64,000 nucleotides of DNA from the NCBI RefSeq assembly GCF_003052515.2, contig NZ_QARE02000024.1, positions 1 to 64,000 of the forward strand, read 5' to 3'. The notes under the pieces are model-generated. The model saw nothing but the letters and a program-made list of their open reading frames with translations, was not told where the DNA came from and made no database searches. The stretch's first letter is position 1; the number at the start of each line of letters is the position of its first letter. A program made the position numbers and the translations under genes. Source of the DNA: Pseudomonas sp. RIT409 (GTDB lineage: Bacteria > Pseudomonadota > Gammaproteobacteria > Pseudomonadales > Pseudomonadaceae). Positions 36,327-46,544 of this stretch are shown here, piece after piece.

Positions 36327-39300
36327 ATGGATCTCAACCGTCGGCAGTTCTTCAAGGTCGCCGCCGTTGGCCTTGGAGGCTCGAGCCTGGCGGCGTTGGG
36401 CATGGCCCCGACGCCTGCGTTCGCCGAGCAGATACGCCACTTCAAACTCGCTCACACCCATGAAACCCGCAACACATGCCCCTACTGCTCGGTGGGGTGC
36501 GGGTTAATCATGTACAGCCTCGGCGACGCGGCGAAAAACGTCGCACAGCACATCATCCACATCGAAGGCGACGCCGATCACCCGGTCAATCGCGGCACGT
36601 TGTGCCCCAAAGGAGCAGGGTTGCTGGACTTCATCCACAGCCCAAGCCGCCTTCAGTACCCACAGATCCGCAAGCCCGGCAGCGACGAGTGGACACGCAT
36701 TTCCTGGGACGAGGCGCTGGACCGCGTGGCCGATCTGATGAAGGCCGACCGCGACGCCAACTTCGTCGAGAAGAATGACAAGGGCCAGACCGTCAACCGC
36801 TGGCTGACCACAGGCTTTCTCGCGGCATCGGCGGCCTCCAACGAGGCGGGCTACATGACCCATAAGGTGGTCCGCGCCACCGGCATGCTGGGGTTCGATA
36901 ACCAAGCGCGTGTCTGACACGGCCCGACGGTGGCAAGTCTTGCCCCGACGTACGGCCGTGGTGCCATGACCAATACCTGGACCGATATCGCCAACGCGAA
37001 TCTGATTCTGGTCATGGGCGGCAACGCAGCAGAAGCGCACCCCTGCGGTTTCAAATGGGTGACCGAAGCCAAGGCGCACAATCAGGCGCGATTGATCGTC
37101 GTCGATCCTCGGTTCACACGGACGGCGTCCGTGGCCGACTACTACGCGCCGATCCGCACTGGCAGCGACATCGCGTTCATGGGCGGGCTGATCAACTATC
37201 TGATCACCCAGGACAAAATCCAGCACGAATACGTGCGCAATTACTCCGACGTGTCGTTCATCGTCAATGAGGGGTTCAGCTTCGAGGACGGGATTTTCAG
37301 CGGCTACGACGCCAGCAAGCGTCTCTACACCGATAAGTCCGGTTGGGGCTACGCGTTGGGCGAGGATGGCTTTGCCAAGGTCGATCCGACCCTGCAGGAC
37401 CCTCGTTGCGTCTATCAACTGATGAAGCGGCATTACAGCCGTTACACGCCCGAACTCGCCAGCCTCACCTGTGGCATGCCGCAGGCGCAGATGATGAAAA
37501 TCTGGGAAGAGATCGCCACGTGCTCGGCACCGGGCAAGACCATGACCATTCTCTATGCGCTGGGCTGGACGCAGCATTCGACGGGGGCGCAGATCATCCG
37601 CAGTGCAGCGATGGTGCAGTTGTTGCTCGGCAACGTCGGCATGCCGGGCGGCGGGGTCAACGCGTTGCGCGGGCATTCCAACATTCAAGGGCTGACCGAT
37701 CTGGGCCTGCTCTCGAACGCGCTGCCCGGCTACCTGACCCTCGGGATGGACGCCGAACAGGATTACAACGCCTTCATCGCCAAGCGCACGCAAAAGCCGC
37801 TGCGTCCTGGGCAACTGTCCTACTGGCAGAACTACAGCAAGTTCCATGTCAGCCTGATGAAATCCTGGTACGGGGCCAATGCGACAGCCGAGAACAATTG
37901 GGGCTATGACTGGTTGCCGAAGTTGGACATTCCTACGTACGACATCCTGAAAATGTTCGACCTGATGGGCAAGGGGCAGGTCAATGGCTACGTCTGCCAG
38001 GGTTTCAACCCGATTGCGGCGCTTCCTGACAAGAACCGGGTCATGAAGGCCTTGGCCAAGCTGAAGTGGCTGGTGGTCATGGATCCGTTGGCCACGGAAA
38101 CTTCCGAGTTCTGGAAGAACGTCGGCCCTTACAACGATGTGCAGTCGCAGGACATCCAGACCGAAGTCATCCGCCTGCCCACTACCTGTTTTGCCGAGGA
38201 AGACGGTTCGCTGGTCAACAGCAGCCGTTGGCTGCAGTGGCATTTCAAGGGCGCGGAGGGGCCGGGGGAGGCGATCACCGACATTCGCATCATGAGCGAG
38301 CTGTTCCTGCGGCTGCGCAAACGCTACCAGGAGCAGGGCGGGGCCTATCCCGAGCCGCTGCTGAAACTCAGTTGGCCATACAAAGTGCCGCAGGAGCCTT
38401 CCCCGGAAGAAATCGCCAGGGAAATCAACGGCTCGGCCGTCGTGGACGTCACCGATGCCACCGGAGCGGTCGTCAAAGGCGGGGCTCAACTCGCCGGTTT
38501 CGCGCAATTGAAGGACGACGGCAGCACGGCGTCCGGTTGCTGGATTTTCTGCGGCAGTTGGACCGAAGCCGGCAATCAGATGGCCCGCCGTGACAACAGC
38601 GACCCTTATGAGATGCACCAGCATCAGGGTTGGGCGTGGGCCTGGCCGAGCAACCGACGCATTCTCTATAACCGGGCATCTGCCGATCTCAAGGGGCAGC
38701 CGTGGGATGCGAAAAAGCGCCTGATCTGGTGGAGCGGCAAGGTCTGGACGGGCACTGACGTGCCGGATTTCGCCGTGACCTCGGCACCGGAGGCCGGGAT
38801 GAACCCGTTCATCATGAACCCCGAAGGGGTGGCGCGTTTCTTTGCCGTGGACAAGATGAACGAAGGGCCTTTCCCTGAGCACTACGAGCCGTTCGAAACG
38901 CCCATCGGCATCAACCCGCTGCACCCGACCAACAAGAACGCGACCAGCAATCCGGCCGGGCGCATTTTCGACTCAGTGTGGGATTCGCTCGGAGTGGCCA
39001 AGGACTTTCCGTACGCAGGCACCAGTTACCGGCTCACCGAACATTTTCATTACTGGAGCAAGCATTGTCGTCTCAACGCAATTGCCCAGCCGGAGCAGTT
39101 CGTGGAGATCGGCGAAGCCCTGGCCAAGGAAAAGGGCATCGTGGCGGGCGATCGGGTGCGGGTCAGCAGCAAGCGCGGTTTCATCGAAGCCGTGGCGGTG
39201 GTCACTAAACGTATTCGGCCATTGCAGGTGAACAACCAGGTGGTGCATCAGATCGGCATTCCGATCCACTGGGGCTTCACCGGCACCACGCGCAACGGCT

Positions 39301-39392
39301 ACCTGGCCAATACCTTGGTGCCGTTTCTTGGCGATGGCAACTCGCAGACCCCGGAATCCAAGTCGTTCCTGGTCAACCTGGAGAAGCTCTGA
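36327..39392 (+). CDS. fdnG: Selenocysteine-containing formate dehydrogenase-N major subunit
   Basis: A 1021-residue protein if TGA at 36915-36917 is read as selenocysteine (residue 197). The frame continues unbroken and conserved on both sides (...NQARV-U-HGPTVASL...). The N-terminus has a Tat signal (RRQFFK, residues 5-10). A 4Fe-4S site uses Cys51, 54, 58 and 93. The rest is a molybdopterin bis-MGD oxidoreductase. E. coli FdnG has 1015 residues and Sec196. It oxidises formate in the periplasm and passes electrons to FdnH and FdnI. A SECIS-like hairpin follows the UGA, and selA, selB and tRNA-Sec lie downstream. Confidence 0.96.
36915..36960 (+). promoter_or_regulatory. Bacterial SECIS element with UGA-Sec codon in fdnG
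   Basis: Directly after the in-frame TGA, CACGGCC (36918-36924) pairs with GGCCGTG (36954-36960). At the tip, a GGCA/TGCC mini-stem holds an AGTCT loop. The lower stem, bulge and tip are laid out like fdhF/fdnG SECIS hairpins, whose loop G and U contact SelB. Confidence 0.88.
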
Positions 39393-40361
39393 ATGGCCAT
39401 TCAAGACATCATTGCCCGTTCAGCGACCACTACGGTGCCGTCGTCGGTCCGCCAGATGGACGAAGTCGCCAAGCTGATCGACACCACCAAATGCATCGGT
39501 TGCAAGGCCTGCCAGGTCGCTTGCTCGGAGTGGAACGAGCTGCGCGATGAGGTCGGCCACAACCACGGCACTTACGACAACCCCCAGGACCTGAGCGCAG
39601 AGACCTGGACGCTGATGCGCTTCACCGAACATGAAACCGCCGACGATACCTTGGAGTGGCTCATTCGCAAGGACGGTTGCATGCACTGCGCCGAACCCGG
39701 CTGCCTGAAGGCCTGTCCGAGCCCGGGAGCGATCATCCAGCATGCCAATGGCATCGTCGATTTCAATCAGGACCACTGCATTGGCTGCGGCTATTGCATC
39801 ACCGGTTGCCCGTTCAACATTCCACGCATTTCGCAGAAGGACCACAAAGCCTACAAATGCACGCTGTGTTCGGATCGGGTCGCAGTCGGCCTGGAGCCGG
39901 CCTGCGTGAAAACCTGCCCGACCGGGGCAATCGTGTTCGGCAGCAAGGAAGACATGAAAGTCCATGCCGCCGAGCGGGTCGTGGATCTGCAGTCCCGGGG
40001 CTTCGACAACGCGGGCCTTTACGACCCGCCGGGCGTCGGAGGCACCCACGTGATGTATGTGTTGCACCACGCCGACGACCCGAATCGCTACGCCGGGCTG
40101 CCGCAGGACCCGCAGATCAGCCCGCTGGTGAGTCTTTGGAAGGGCGCGACCAAGCCCCTGGCGCTGCTGGCGATGGGGCTGGCCGTGCTGGCGGGATTCT
40201 TCCACTACGTTCGGGTCGGACCGCAGCGTGAAGAAGATGAGCAGGACCCTGGCCCCGACCCGGTCGTGCACGAAGTCGACCCGGCCGTGCATGTCTACGA
40301 CCCGCAGCAGCCGAGGGACACCCACACGAACCGAGGGCATGAAGGAGAGCCGCGACCATGA
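39393..40361 (+). CDS. fdnH: Formate dehydrogenase-N iron-sulfur subunit
   Basis: A 322-residue electron-transfer subunit. Four cysteine clusters for 4Fe-4S centres are visible: CIGCKACQVAC near 35, CMHCAEPGCLKAC near 97, CIGCGYCITGC near 129, and CTLCSD with CVKTCPTGA. A single C-terminal membrane helix (ALLAMGLAVLAGFFHYV) anchors it in the inner membrane. A charged tail of about 45 residues, longer than in E. coli FdnH, follows. The ATG directly follows the fdnG stop. Confidence 0.94.
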   Translation: MAIQDIIARSATTTVPSSVRQMDEVAKLIDTTKCIGCKACQVACSEWNELRDEVGHNHGTYDNPQDLSAETWTLMRFTEHETADDTLEWLIRKDGCMHCAEPGCLKACPSPGAIIQHANGIVDFNQDHCIGCGYCITGCPFNIPRISQKDHKAYKCTLCSDRVAVGLEPACVKTCPTGAIVFGSKEDMKVHAAERVVDLQSRGFDNAGLYDPPGVGGTHVMYVLHHADDPNRYAGLPQDPQISPLVSLWKGATKPLALLAMGLAVLAGFFHYVRVGPQREEDEQDPGPDPVVHEVDPAVHVYDPQQPRDTHTNRGHEGEPRP

Positions 40362-41026
40362 GCGACCACCGTGAACCCGGTAAAACCATTCTGCGGTACA
40401 ACGCCAACGAGCGGACGAACCACTGGATCGTTGCGATTCTGTTTTTCATGGCGGCCCTCTCAGGCCTGGCGTTGTTTCACCCCGCACTGTTCTGGCTCAC
40501 GCATCTGTTCGGCGGCGGCCCGTGGACGCGCATTCTGCACCCGTTCATGGGGGTGGCGATGTTTCTGTTCTTCATGGGGCTGGTGGTCCGTTTCTGGCGT
40601 GCGAACCTGTTTATCGCCAATGATCGGTTGTGGCTCAAACGCATCGACCGGGTGATGAAAAATCAGGAGGCGGGCGTGCCACCCATCGGTAAATACAACC
40701 CCGGTCAGAAGTTGCTCTTCTGGACCTTGCTGCTGTGCATGCTGGGTCTGTTGGTCAGCGGCGTGATCATCTGGCGCGCCTATTTCAGCGCCTACTTCGA
40801 CATTGGGGTGATTCGCCTTGGCGCGCTGGTCCACGCGCTGGCCGGGTTCGTATTGGTGACCAGCATCATCGTGCACATCTACGCCGGCATCTGGATCAAG
40901 GGGTCGGTGGGCGCGATGCTGCACGGCTGGGTCAGCCGCCGCTGGGCCAGGAAGCATCACGCACTGTGGTACCGGCAGGTGGCCGAGAAAGAATCTTCGT
41001 CGGACCGAGTGGGTAAAAAAGGATGA
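40358..41026 (+). CDS. fdnI: Formate dehydrogenase-N cytochrome b subunit
   Basis: A 222-residue membrane protein with four helices and haem-ligand histidines (ERTNHWIVAILF, MGVAMF-type second helix, LVHALAGFVLVTSIIVHIYAG). It takes electrons from FdnH to the quinone pool. It overlaps fdnH and fdhE by ATGA at each end, so the set is translationally coupled. Confidence 0.93.
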   Translation: MSDHREPGKTILRYNANERTNHWIVAILFFMAALSGLALFHPALFWLTHLFGGGPWTRILHPFMGVAMFLFFMGLVVRFWRANLFIANDRLWLKRIDRVMKNQEAGVPPIGKYNPGQKLLFWTLLLCMLGLLVSGVIIWRAYFSAYFDIGVIRLGALVHALAGFVLVTSIIVHIYAGIWIKGSVGAMLHGWVSRRWARKHHALWYRQVAEKESSSDRVGKKG

Positions 41027-41964
41027 CCTCGTCAGACCGGATTCGTGAACCCGAACAGATTCAGGCCGAGGCAGGGGGCAATGCCTTGCCGTTCTTGCAC
41101 CTGCCGCCGAACGACCTGTTCGCCTTGCGTGCTCGACGGCTCGAACGATTGGCCGACGGCCATCCGCTGGGTGAATACCTGCGGCTGTTGGCAGGTGTGT
41201 GTCGAGCACAGCAGCGTCTGATCGATCAGCCACCGGCTCACTGGGCGCCTGATCCTCAGCGCCTGAGCCAGTGCATTCAGCACGGATTACCACCCTTGTC
41301 AGCTGAGACCCTGGCCCGGGAGGACGCCTGGCAAGTGTGGCTGGATGCGTTGCTGTTCGAGCTTCCGGACCCTGTCTCTGCCCCAGTGCAGCGGGCGATG
41401 ACGCGGCTGCGTGAAGCCGACAGGGGGCAGCGCCGGGCATGGGCCGTTTCACTGCTCGGCGGCCAGTATTCAGGTGTCTCGGCGGCGCTGGTACCCTTTC
41501 TCGGCGCCGCGTTGCAAGCGGCGTGGAGCCATGGATTACTGACCCTGCCGAGCCATGATTTCAAGCCGGGTGACAGCCTCAGTCAGTGTCCGGCCTGCGG
41601 CTCGTCGGCCATGGCCGGGGTGATTCGCCACCGCGGCAAATACAACGGGCTGCGCTACCTGGTGTGTTCCCTGTGTGCCTGCGAATGGCATGTGGTGCGG
41701 GTCAAATGCGTGTACTGCGAACAGAGCGCGGGGCTGCGGTACGTCAGCCTGGAAGATGACCGGGCGGCGGTGACCAAGGCGCCCGTACGCGCCGAGGTCT
41801 GCCCGACGTGCAACGGCTACCTCAAACAGGTCTATCTGGAGTGCGAGCCGGACGCCGAAGCGCTGTCCGCGGACCTGGCCACCCTGATGCTGGACATGCG
41901 CCTGGATGAGGAGGGCGTTCATCGTCGCGCACCGAATTTACTTTTCGCACCGGGCGGCGATTGA
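41023..41964 (+). CDS. fdhE: Formate dehydrogenase accessory protein FdhE
   Basis: A 313-residue cytoplasmic protein with a C-terminal rubredoxin-like half containing four CxxC motifs (CPACGSS, CSLCAC, CVYCEQ, CPTCNG). FdhE binds iron and helps the maturation of respiratory formate dehydrogenases before Tat export. The ATGA overlap with fdnI ties it to the structural genes. Confidence 0.92.
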   Translation: MTSSDRIREPEQIQAEAGGNALPFLHLPPNDLFALRARRLERLADGHPLGEYLRLLAGVCRAQQRLIDQPPAHWAPDPQRLSQCIQHGLPPLSAETLAREDAWQVWLDALLFELPDPVSAPVQRAMTRLREADRGQRRAWAVSLLGGQYSGVSAALVPFLGAALQAAWSHGLLTLPSHDFKPGDSLSQCPACGSSAMAGVIRHRGKYNGLRYLVCSLCACEWHVVRVKCVYCEQSAGLRYVSLEDDRAAVTKAPVRAEVCPTCNGYLKQVYLECEPDAEALSADLATLMLDMRLDEEGVHRRAPNLLFAPGGD

Positions 41965-42063
41965 GGATCGGCGACTACACTCCTTGGATGATCGCCTTTT
42001 GATTCCGGCCTGGCTGTTGAGGCCGGTGTCGAAAGCCAAGTCAGCCCCTGGTGGAGTGAGTGA

Positions 42064-43509
42064 ATGGCGCAACCCGTGAATGCCGAAGCCCCTCGATTAC
42101 CCTCCGTCGACAGCCTGTTGCGTCATCCTGCCTGCCAGCCTCTGCTTGAACGCTATGGCCGCGACGCGGTGCTGACAGCCTTGCGTCAGTTGTTGGACGA
42201 TCTGCGTGAGCCCGTTCGTACGGGGCAGCTCGGCGCTGCCCAAACCGCTAGCGAGGTCATCGTGGGCAGGCTGGACGAACGCCTGACCTTGCACCATCAG
42301 AGTCGGGTGCGCCGGGTGTTCAACCTGACCGGCACAGTGCTGCACACCAATCTCGGCCGAGCGCTGCTGCCGGAAGAAGCGATCGAAGCCATTCAGTGCG
42401 CTGCCCGTTACCCCCTCAACCTCGAGTTTGACCTGAACACCGGTAGACGCGGTGATCGCGATGACCTCATAGAAGACCTGATCGGCGAGTTGACGGGTGC
42501 CGAGGCGGTCACGGTCGTCAATAACAACGCCGCCGCCGTGCTGTTGGCCCTCAACAGCCTGGGCGCGAGAAAAGAGGGCATCATCTCGCGCGGCGAATTG
42601 ATCGAGATCGGGGGAGCGTTTCGCATTCCTGACATCATGGCCCGGGCCGGCGTCAAATTACGCGAAGTCGGCACCACCAACCGCACGCACCCCCAGGACT
42701 ACGCCGAGGCGATCAATCCTCGCAGCGGATTGCTGATGCGGGTCCACACCAGCAATTACAGGGTGCAAGGGTTCACCGCTTCGGTGTCGACGCCGGAACT
42801 GGCGCAGATTGCGCAAGCGCATGGGCTGCCGCTGCTGGAAGACCTGGGCAGCGGCAGCCTGGTGGATCTCAGGCGCTGGGGCCTGCCTGCCGAACCCACG
42901 GTGCGCCAGGCGCTGGCCGAAGGCGCGGATCTGGTCACCTTCAGCGGCGACAAGCTGCTGGGAGGGCCCCAGGCCGGTTTGATCGTGGGTCGCAAGGCGC
43001 TGATCGCGAAGATCAAGAAGAACCCGCTCAAGCGTGCACTGCGGGTCGATAAACTGACCCTCGCAGCGCTGGAAGCGGTGCTCAGGCTGTACCTCGATCC
43101 CGATCGCCTGGCCGAGCGCTTGCCCAGCCTGCGAGCGTTGACCCGGTCCCGGGACGACATCCAGGCCCAGGCCCTGCGCCTGCAACCGGCGCTCGTCCGT
43201 GCGGTGGGGGCGGGTTGGGACGTAACCGCAGTGCCGACGCTGGGCATGATCGGCAGCGGCAGTCAGCCGGTGGCGCGGCTTCCCAGCGCCTCGCTGTGTT
43301 TACGACCGATCGTCTCGAAGAAGTGGCTAGGACGTCATTTGCACGGCCTGGAAGCCCAGTTGCGGGCGCTGCCGATTCCGGTGTTGGGCCGCATCGATGA
43401 TGACGCGCTGTGGCTGGACCTGCGCCAATTGGATGACGAAGCGGGCTGGCTGGAACAGTTGCACCGGCTTCGATTGAACCGTTCGTCTACGCAGGAGGGT
43501 TCAGGGTGA
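42064..43509 (+). CDS. selA: L-seryl-tRNA(Sec) selenium transferase
   Basis: A 481-residue PLP enzyme that converts Ser-tRNA(Sec) to Sec-tRNA(Sec) using selenophosphate. Motifs include FNLTGTVLHTNLGRALLP near 87, the NNNAAAVLLAL segment, GTTNRTHPQDY, and the PLP lysine 297 in TFSGDKLLGGPQAG (295 in E. coli). It lies 99 bp after fdhE and overlaps selB by 4 nt (GTGA). Confidence 0.95.
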   Translation: MAQPVNAEAPRLPSVDSLLRHPACQPLLERYGRDAVLTALRQLLDDLREPVRTGQLGAAQTASEVIVGRLDERLTLHHQSRVRRVFNLTGTVLHTNLGRALLPEEAIEAIQCAARYPLNLEFDLNTGRRGDRDDLIEDLIGELTGAEAVTVVNNNAAAVLLALNSLGARKEGIISRGELIEIGGAFRIPDIMARAGVKLREVGTTNRTHPQDYAEAINPRSGLLMRVHTSNYRVQGFTASVSTPELAQIAQAHGLPLLEDLGSGSLVDLRRWGLPAEPTVRQALAEGADLVTFSGDKLLGGPQAGLIVGRKALIAKIKKNPLKRALRVDKLTLAALEAVLRLYLDPDRLAERLPSLRALTRSRDDIQAQALRLQPALVRAVGAGWDVTAVPTLGMIGSGSQPVARLPSASLCLRPIVSKKWLGRHLHGLEAQLRALPIPVLGRIDDDALWLDLRQLDDEAGWLEQLHRLRLNRSSTQEGSG

Positions 43510-45434
43510 TCGTCGGTACCGCAGGGCATATCGACCACGGCAAGACCGCGTTGCTGGAGGCGCTTACCGGGCAGGCAGGCGATCGGCGTCGCGAAGAGCG
43601 TGAGCGCGGCATCACCATCGATCTGGGCTATCGCTATGCCGCGCTGGAACCTGGCGGGCCGTTGACCGGCTTCATCGATGTGCCGGGGCATGAACGCTTC
43701 ATTCACAACATGCTGGCCGGCGCGCAGGGCATCGACCTGGTGTTGCTGGTGGTGGCCGCTGACGACGGCGTGATGCCCCAGACCCGGGAGCACTTGGCGA
43801 TCGTCGAGCTGCTGGGCATTCCCGAGCTGCTGGTGGTCATCAGCAAGTGCGACCGGGTCGATGGGCGACGTGTAGAGGAGGTCTGGATGCAGGTCCGAGC
43901 GCTGCTGGCGCCGGGGCGCTACGCCGACGCCCTGCAGTTCGAAGTGTCCAGCCACACCGGTGAAGGCATCCATGCATTGCGTCGCGCCTTGCTGCTGGCG
44001 CACGGGGAAGTGCAGGCGCGCAGCGATCAGGGCGGTTTCCGCCTGGCGGTCGACCGGGCATTCAGCGTTCCAGGTGCCGGCATCGTGGTCAGCGGCACCG
44101 CACTGGCAGGTCAGGTGACGGTGGGTGACACGCTGCTGTTGGGGCTGGCCGGTAAAGCCGTCCGGGTGCGGGGGCTGCATGCGCAAAACCGGAAGGCGGC
44201 GCAAGCGTGGGCGGGCCAGCGGGTGGCGCTGAACCTCAGTGCGGACAAGCTGACGCTCGATCAGATTCATCGCGGCGACTGGTTGCTGGCCGAGTGGCTG
44301 TTCGCGCCGACCCAACGGGTCGACATCGAGATGCACCTGCTGTCGAGCGAAGTCCGCGCCTTCGAACACTTCACCCCGGTGCATGTGCACCTCGGCACCC
44401 AGGATGTCTCGGCGCGCGTGGCCTTGCTCGAAGGGGCGCGAATCGAGCCGGGCGGACGCATGCTCGCGCAGCTGCTGCTCAACGCCGCGGTGCAGGCGGT
44501 GCATGGCGATCCACTGGTGTTGCGTGACCACAGCGCCCAGCGCACGCTGGGTGGCGGCCGCGTACTGGACCCATTTGCACCGTCCCGGCACCGGCGCCAC
44601 CCGGCGCGCCTGGCCCAGTTGCGGATATTGACCGACGCCGCGAGCCTGGAGCAGGCGTTGCCGCCGTTGATCGCCCAGAGCGACAGCGGCCTCGACCCGC
44701 AGCGCCTGGAGCGGCAGTTCAACCGGTTGCGTGCGACGTGGCGGCTGCCGGACGACGTGCGCCTTATCGCCACGCGTCAAGGCTCGCTGCTCTTCAGCCA
44801 GGCGCGCTGGGCGTCTCTGCAGGAGCACCTCTTGCAGCATCTGGCGAGGTTCCACGAACAGGAGCCCGATCAACTGGGGCCGGATCGCGACCGCTTGCGC
44901 CGCTTCGCGGCGATGGCGCTGGAACGCCCGGCATTCCTCGCCTTGCTCGACGAGTTGGTGGCCGATGGCAGGGTGGTCAGCAGTGGACCCTGGCTGCAGC
45001 GTCCGGAGCACCGGGTGCAGCTCAACGAGCAGGACGCTGGGCTGTGGGTGCAACTGCAGCCATTGATGGAGCAGGGCGGCTTCGATCCACCGTGGGTGCG
45101 GCATCTGGCTGCCAATAGTGGGCAGACGGAAGCGGACGTCCGCCTTCTGCTGCGCAAACTGGCGCGGATCGGCCAGGTGCATCAGATCGTCAAGGATCTG
45201 TTTTATCCCGCCTCCACACTCGAACGAATGGCGACTATGCTGTTGCAACTGTCTGACGCCGATGCGTCAATCTCGGCCGCCGCGTTTCGTGACCGGCTCG
45301 GGATCGGGCGCAAGCGCAGTATCCAGATTCTCGAATTTTTCGACCGTATCGGCTTGACCCGTCGGGTTGGCGACCAGCGCCGGCTGCGCCCTGAAAGCGC
45401 CATGGCACAGCGGCGGGCAGTCGATTCGGCTTGA
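43506..45434 (+). CDS. selB: Selenocysteine-specific elongation factor SelB
   Basis: A 642-residue GTPase with a GTG start at 43506. It has G1 GHIDHGKT (7-14), the switch region ERGITIDLGYRY, G3 DVPGHERF and G4 SKCD. The C-terminal third is a chain of winged helices that binds SECIS hairpins. It delivers Sec-tRNA to UGA codons such as codon 197 of fdnG. The tRNA-Sec gene starts 8 bp after its stop. Confidence 0.95.
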   Translation: MIVGTAGHIDHGKTALLEALTGQAGDRRREERERGITIDLGYRYAALEPGGPLTGFIDVPGHERFIHNMLAGAQGIDLVLLVVAADDGVMPQTREHLAIVELLGIPELLVVISKCDRVDGRRVEEVWMQVRALLAPGRYADALQFEVSSHTGEGIHALRRALLLAHGEVQARSDQGGFRLAVDRAFSVPGAGIVVSGTALAGQVTVGDTLLLGLAGKAVRVRGLHAQNRKAAQAWAGQRVALNLSADKLTLDQIHRGDWLLAEWLFAPTQRVDIEMHLLSSEVRAFEHFTPVHVHLGTQDVSARVALLEGARIEPGGRMLAQLLLNAAVQAVHGDPLVLRDHSAQRTLGGGRVLDPFAPSRHRRHPARLAQLRILTDAASLEQALPPLIAQSDSGLDPQRLERQFNRLRATWRLPDDVRLIATRQGSLLFSQARWASLQEHLLQHLARFHEQEPDQLGPDRDRLRRFAAMALERPAFLALLDELVADGRVVSSGPWLQRPEHRVQLNEQDAGLWVQLQPLMEQGGFDPPWVRHLAANSGQTEADVRLLLRKLARIGQVHQIVKDLFYPASTLERMATMLLQLSDADASISAAAFRDRLGIGRKRSIQILEFFDRIGLTRRVGDQRRLRPESAMAQRRAVDSA

Positions 45435-45442
45435 GCGATCAT

Positions 45443-45538
45443 GGAAGGCAATCGCGCCCGGTGGCGCGGCCGGGCTTCAAACCCGGTGGGGGACGGCATC
45501 CGTTCCCGGGCAGGTTCGACTCCGGCTGCCTTCCGCCA
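45443..45538 (+). tRNA. selC: tRNA-Sec (anticodon TCA)
   Basis: A 96-nt tRNA with the long acceptor stem of selenocysteine tRNA: the 5' end GGAAGGCA pairs with TGCCTTCC before an encoded GCCA end. The anticodon TCA is at 45477-45479, flanked by a GCCGGGC/ACCCGGT-type stem. It has a long variable arm (GGGGACGGCATCCGTTCCC) and a GGTTCGACTCC T-arm. The size, UCA anticodon and position behind selB leave little doubt. Confidence 0.96.
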
Positions 45539-45671
45539 TTTCTCGCCGCACCGCGCATGGCGCCGAAGCGGCGCGCCGGGGCGGGCGTCATCCGGTCCGC
45601 CTTGCCCATTGCACAATCGGCCGGACTTGGCGAAAGTGCGCGAACGATCGCCCATTGCACAGGAGCGGAAT

Positions 45672-46544
45672 GTGAGCGCACCCCTGATCAGCCAGTTGAA
45701 CGGTGAGGCCTTTTCAGCCGTTCGCGTCCGTCAGCCCATGCCCGACCCCGACGCGATCGTCGAAATACCTCAGGTCGACGCTTTTTCGATCATCGTCCAG
45801 TTGCAGGACTTCCAGGCGCATCGCCTGTGGCGCGGACGTCGCCTGAGCTACGCGGGAGGTTACCGGCAGGGCGCCGTGTCACTGCCGTTCATGGGTGACC
45901 AACTGCGCTGTCAGCACCGATCCGGGTATGACAACCTGCGCCTGATTCTGCCTCGGCAGACGCTGGATGAGCTGCAGTCAGAGCAGGGTGGCAAGCGGGT
46001 CGACGTGTTTCGCTACGATGCGGGCGGCGCGGAGGATGCGACCCTCTACCACCTGGCCCAAGCGTTACTCCCCGCCTTGCAGCGCCCCGAGTTGGCCAAT
46101 CGTCTGTTTCTCGACCATATGCTGATGGCCATTGCCACGCACTCGATCGAGCGCTATGGCCGGGTGGCACCTCCTTCCGGCAGGTTGCATGCCAGCCTGA
46201 CGGCGGCGCAACTGGCCGTGGCCAAAGAACTCATCGCCCACCACCTGGATGGTGAGCTTTCGGTTGAACGCATCGCGCAAGAGTGTTCACTGACCCGCAG
46301 CCATTTTTCCCGCGCGTTCAAGCAGGCCACCGGCATGGCGCCTCACACCTGGTTACTCCACAGGCGCGTTGAACGTGCCCAGGCTTTGCTGCGCGCCGTG
46401 CCGCCGATGCCGATGGCGCAGATCGCCCAGGCCTGCGGGTTCGCCGACCAGCCCCATATGACGCGCGTGTTCACGCGATTGGTGGGCGAGCCGCCGAGTG
46501 CCTGGCGCAACCGCCATCAGGCGTCGGTGTTCCTGCCTCGCTGA
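45672..46544 (+). CDS. AraC-family transcriptional regulator
   Basis: I choose GTG 45672 (AGGAGCGGAA just upstream), giving 290 residues; starts further left would run through the tRNA-Sec gene. The C-terminal 100 residues hold the double HTH: LSVERIAQECSLTRSHFSRAFKQATGMAP-type first helix pair and MAQIAQACGFADQPHMTRVFTRLVGEPPSAWR. The N-terminal half is a ligand or dimer domain without a recognisable family. There is no obvious target gene adjacent. Confidence 0.88.
   Translation: MSAPLISQLNGEAFSAVRVRQPMPDPDAIVEIPQVDAFSIIVQLQDFQAHRLWRGRRLSYAGGYRQGAVSLPFMGDQLRCQHRSGYDNLRLILPRQTLDELQSEQGGKRVDVFRYDAGGAEDATLYHLAQALLPALQRPELANRLFLDHMLMAIATHSIERYGRVAPPSGRLHASLTAAQLAVAKELIAHHLDGELSVERIAQECSLTRSHFSRAFKQATGMAPHTWLLHRRVERAQALLRAVPPMPMAQIAQACGFADQPHMTRVFTRLVGEPPSAWRNRHQASVFLPR

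Noticed and set aside
36915..36917. Stop codon in the middle of fdnG, as if the gene were broken into two parts
   Set aside because: The frame is the same on both sides, the protein context is that of a Sec site, a SECIS hairpin follows and selA, selB and selC are just downstream. It is a selenocysteine codon.
36504..38924. An 806-codon open frame on the minus strand opposite fdnG
   Set aside because: It mirrors a strongly conserved enzyme gene in high-GC DNA and has no known domain or start signal. The same reasoning removes long opposite-strand frames at 43335-45248, 47397-48935 and 13917-15104.
45441..45671. N-terminal extension of the AraC gene
   Set aside because: The open frame would run through the whole tRNA-Sec gene. 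The GTG at 45672 has a proper Shine-Dalgarno.
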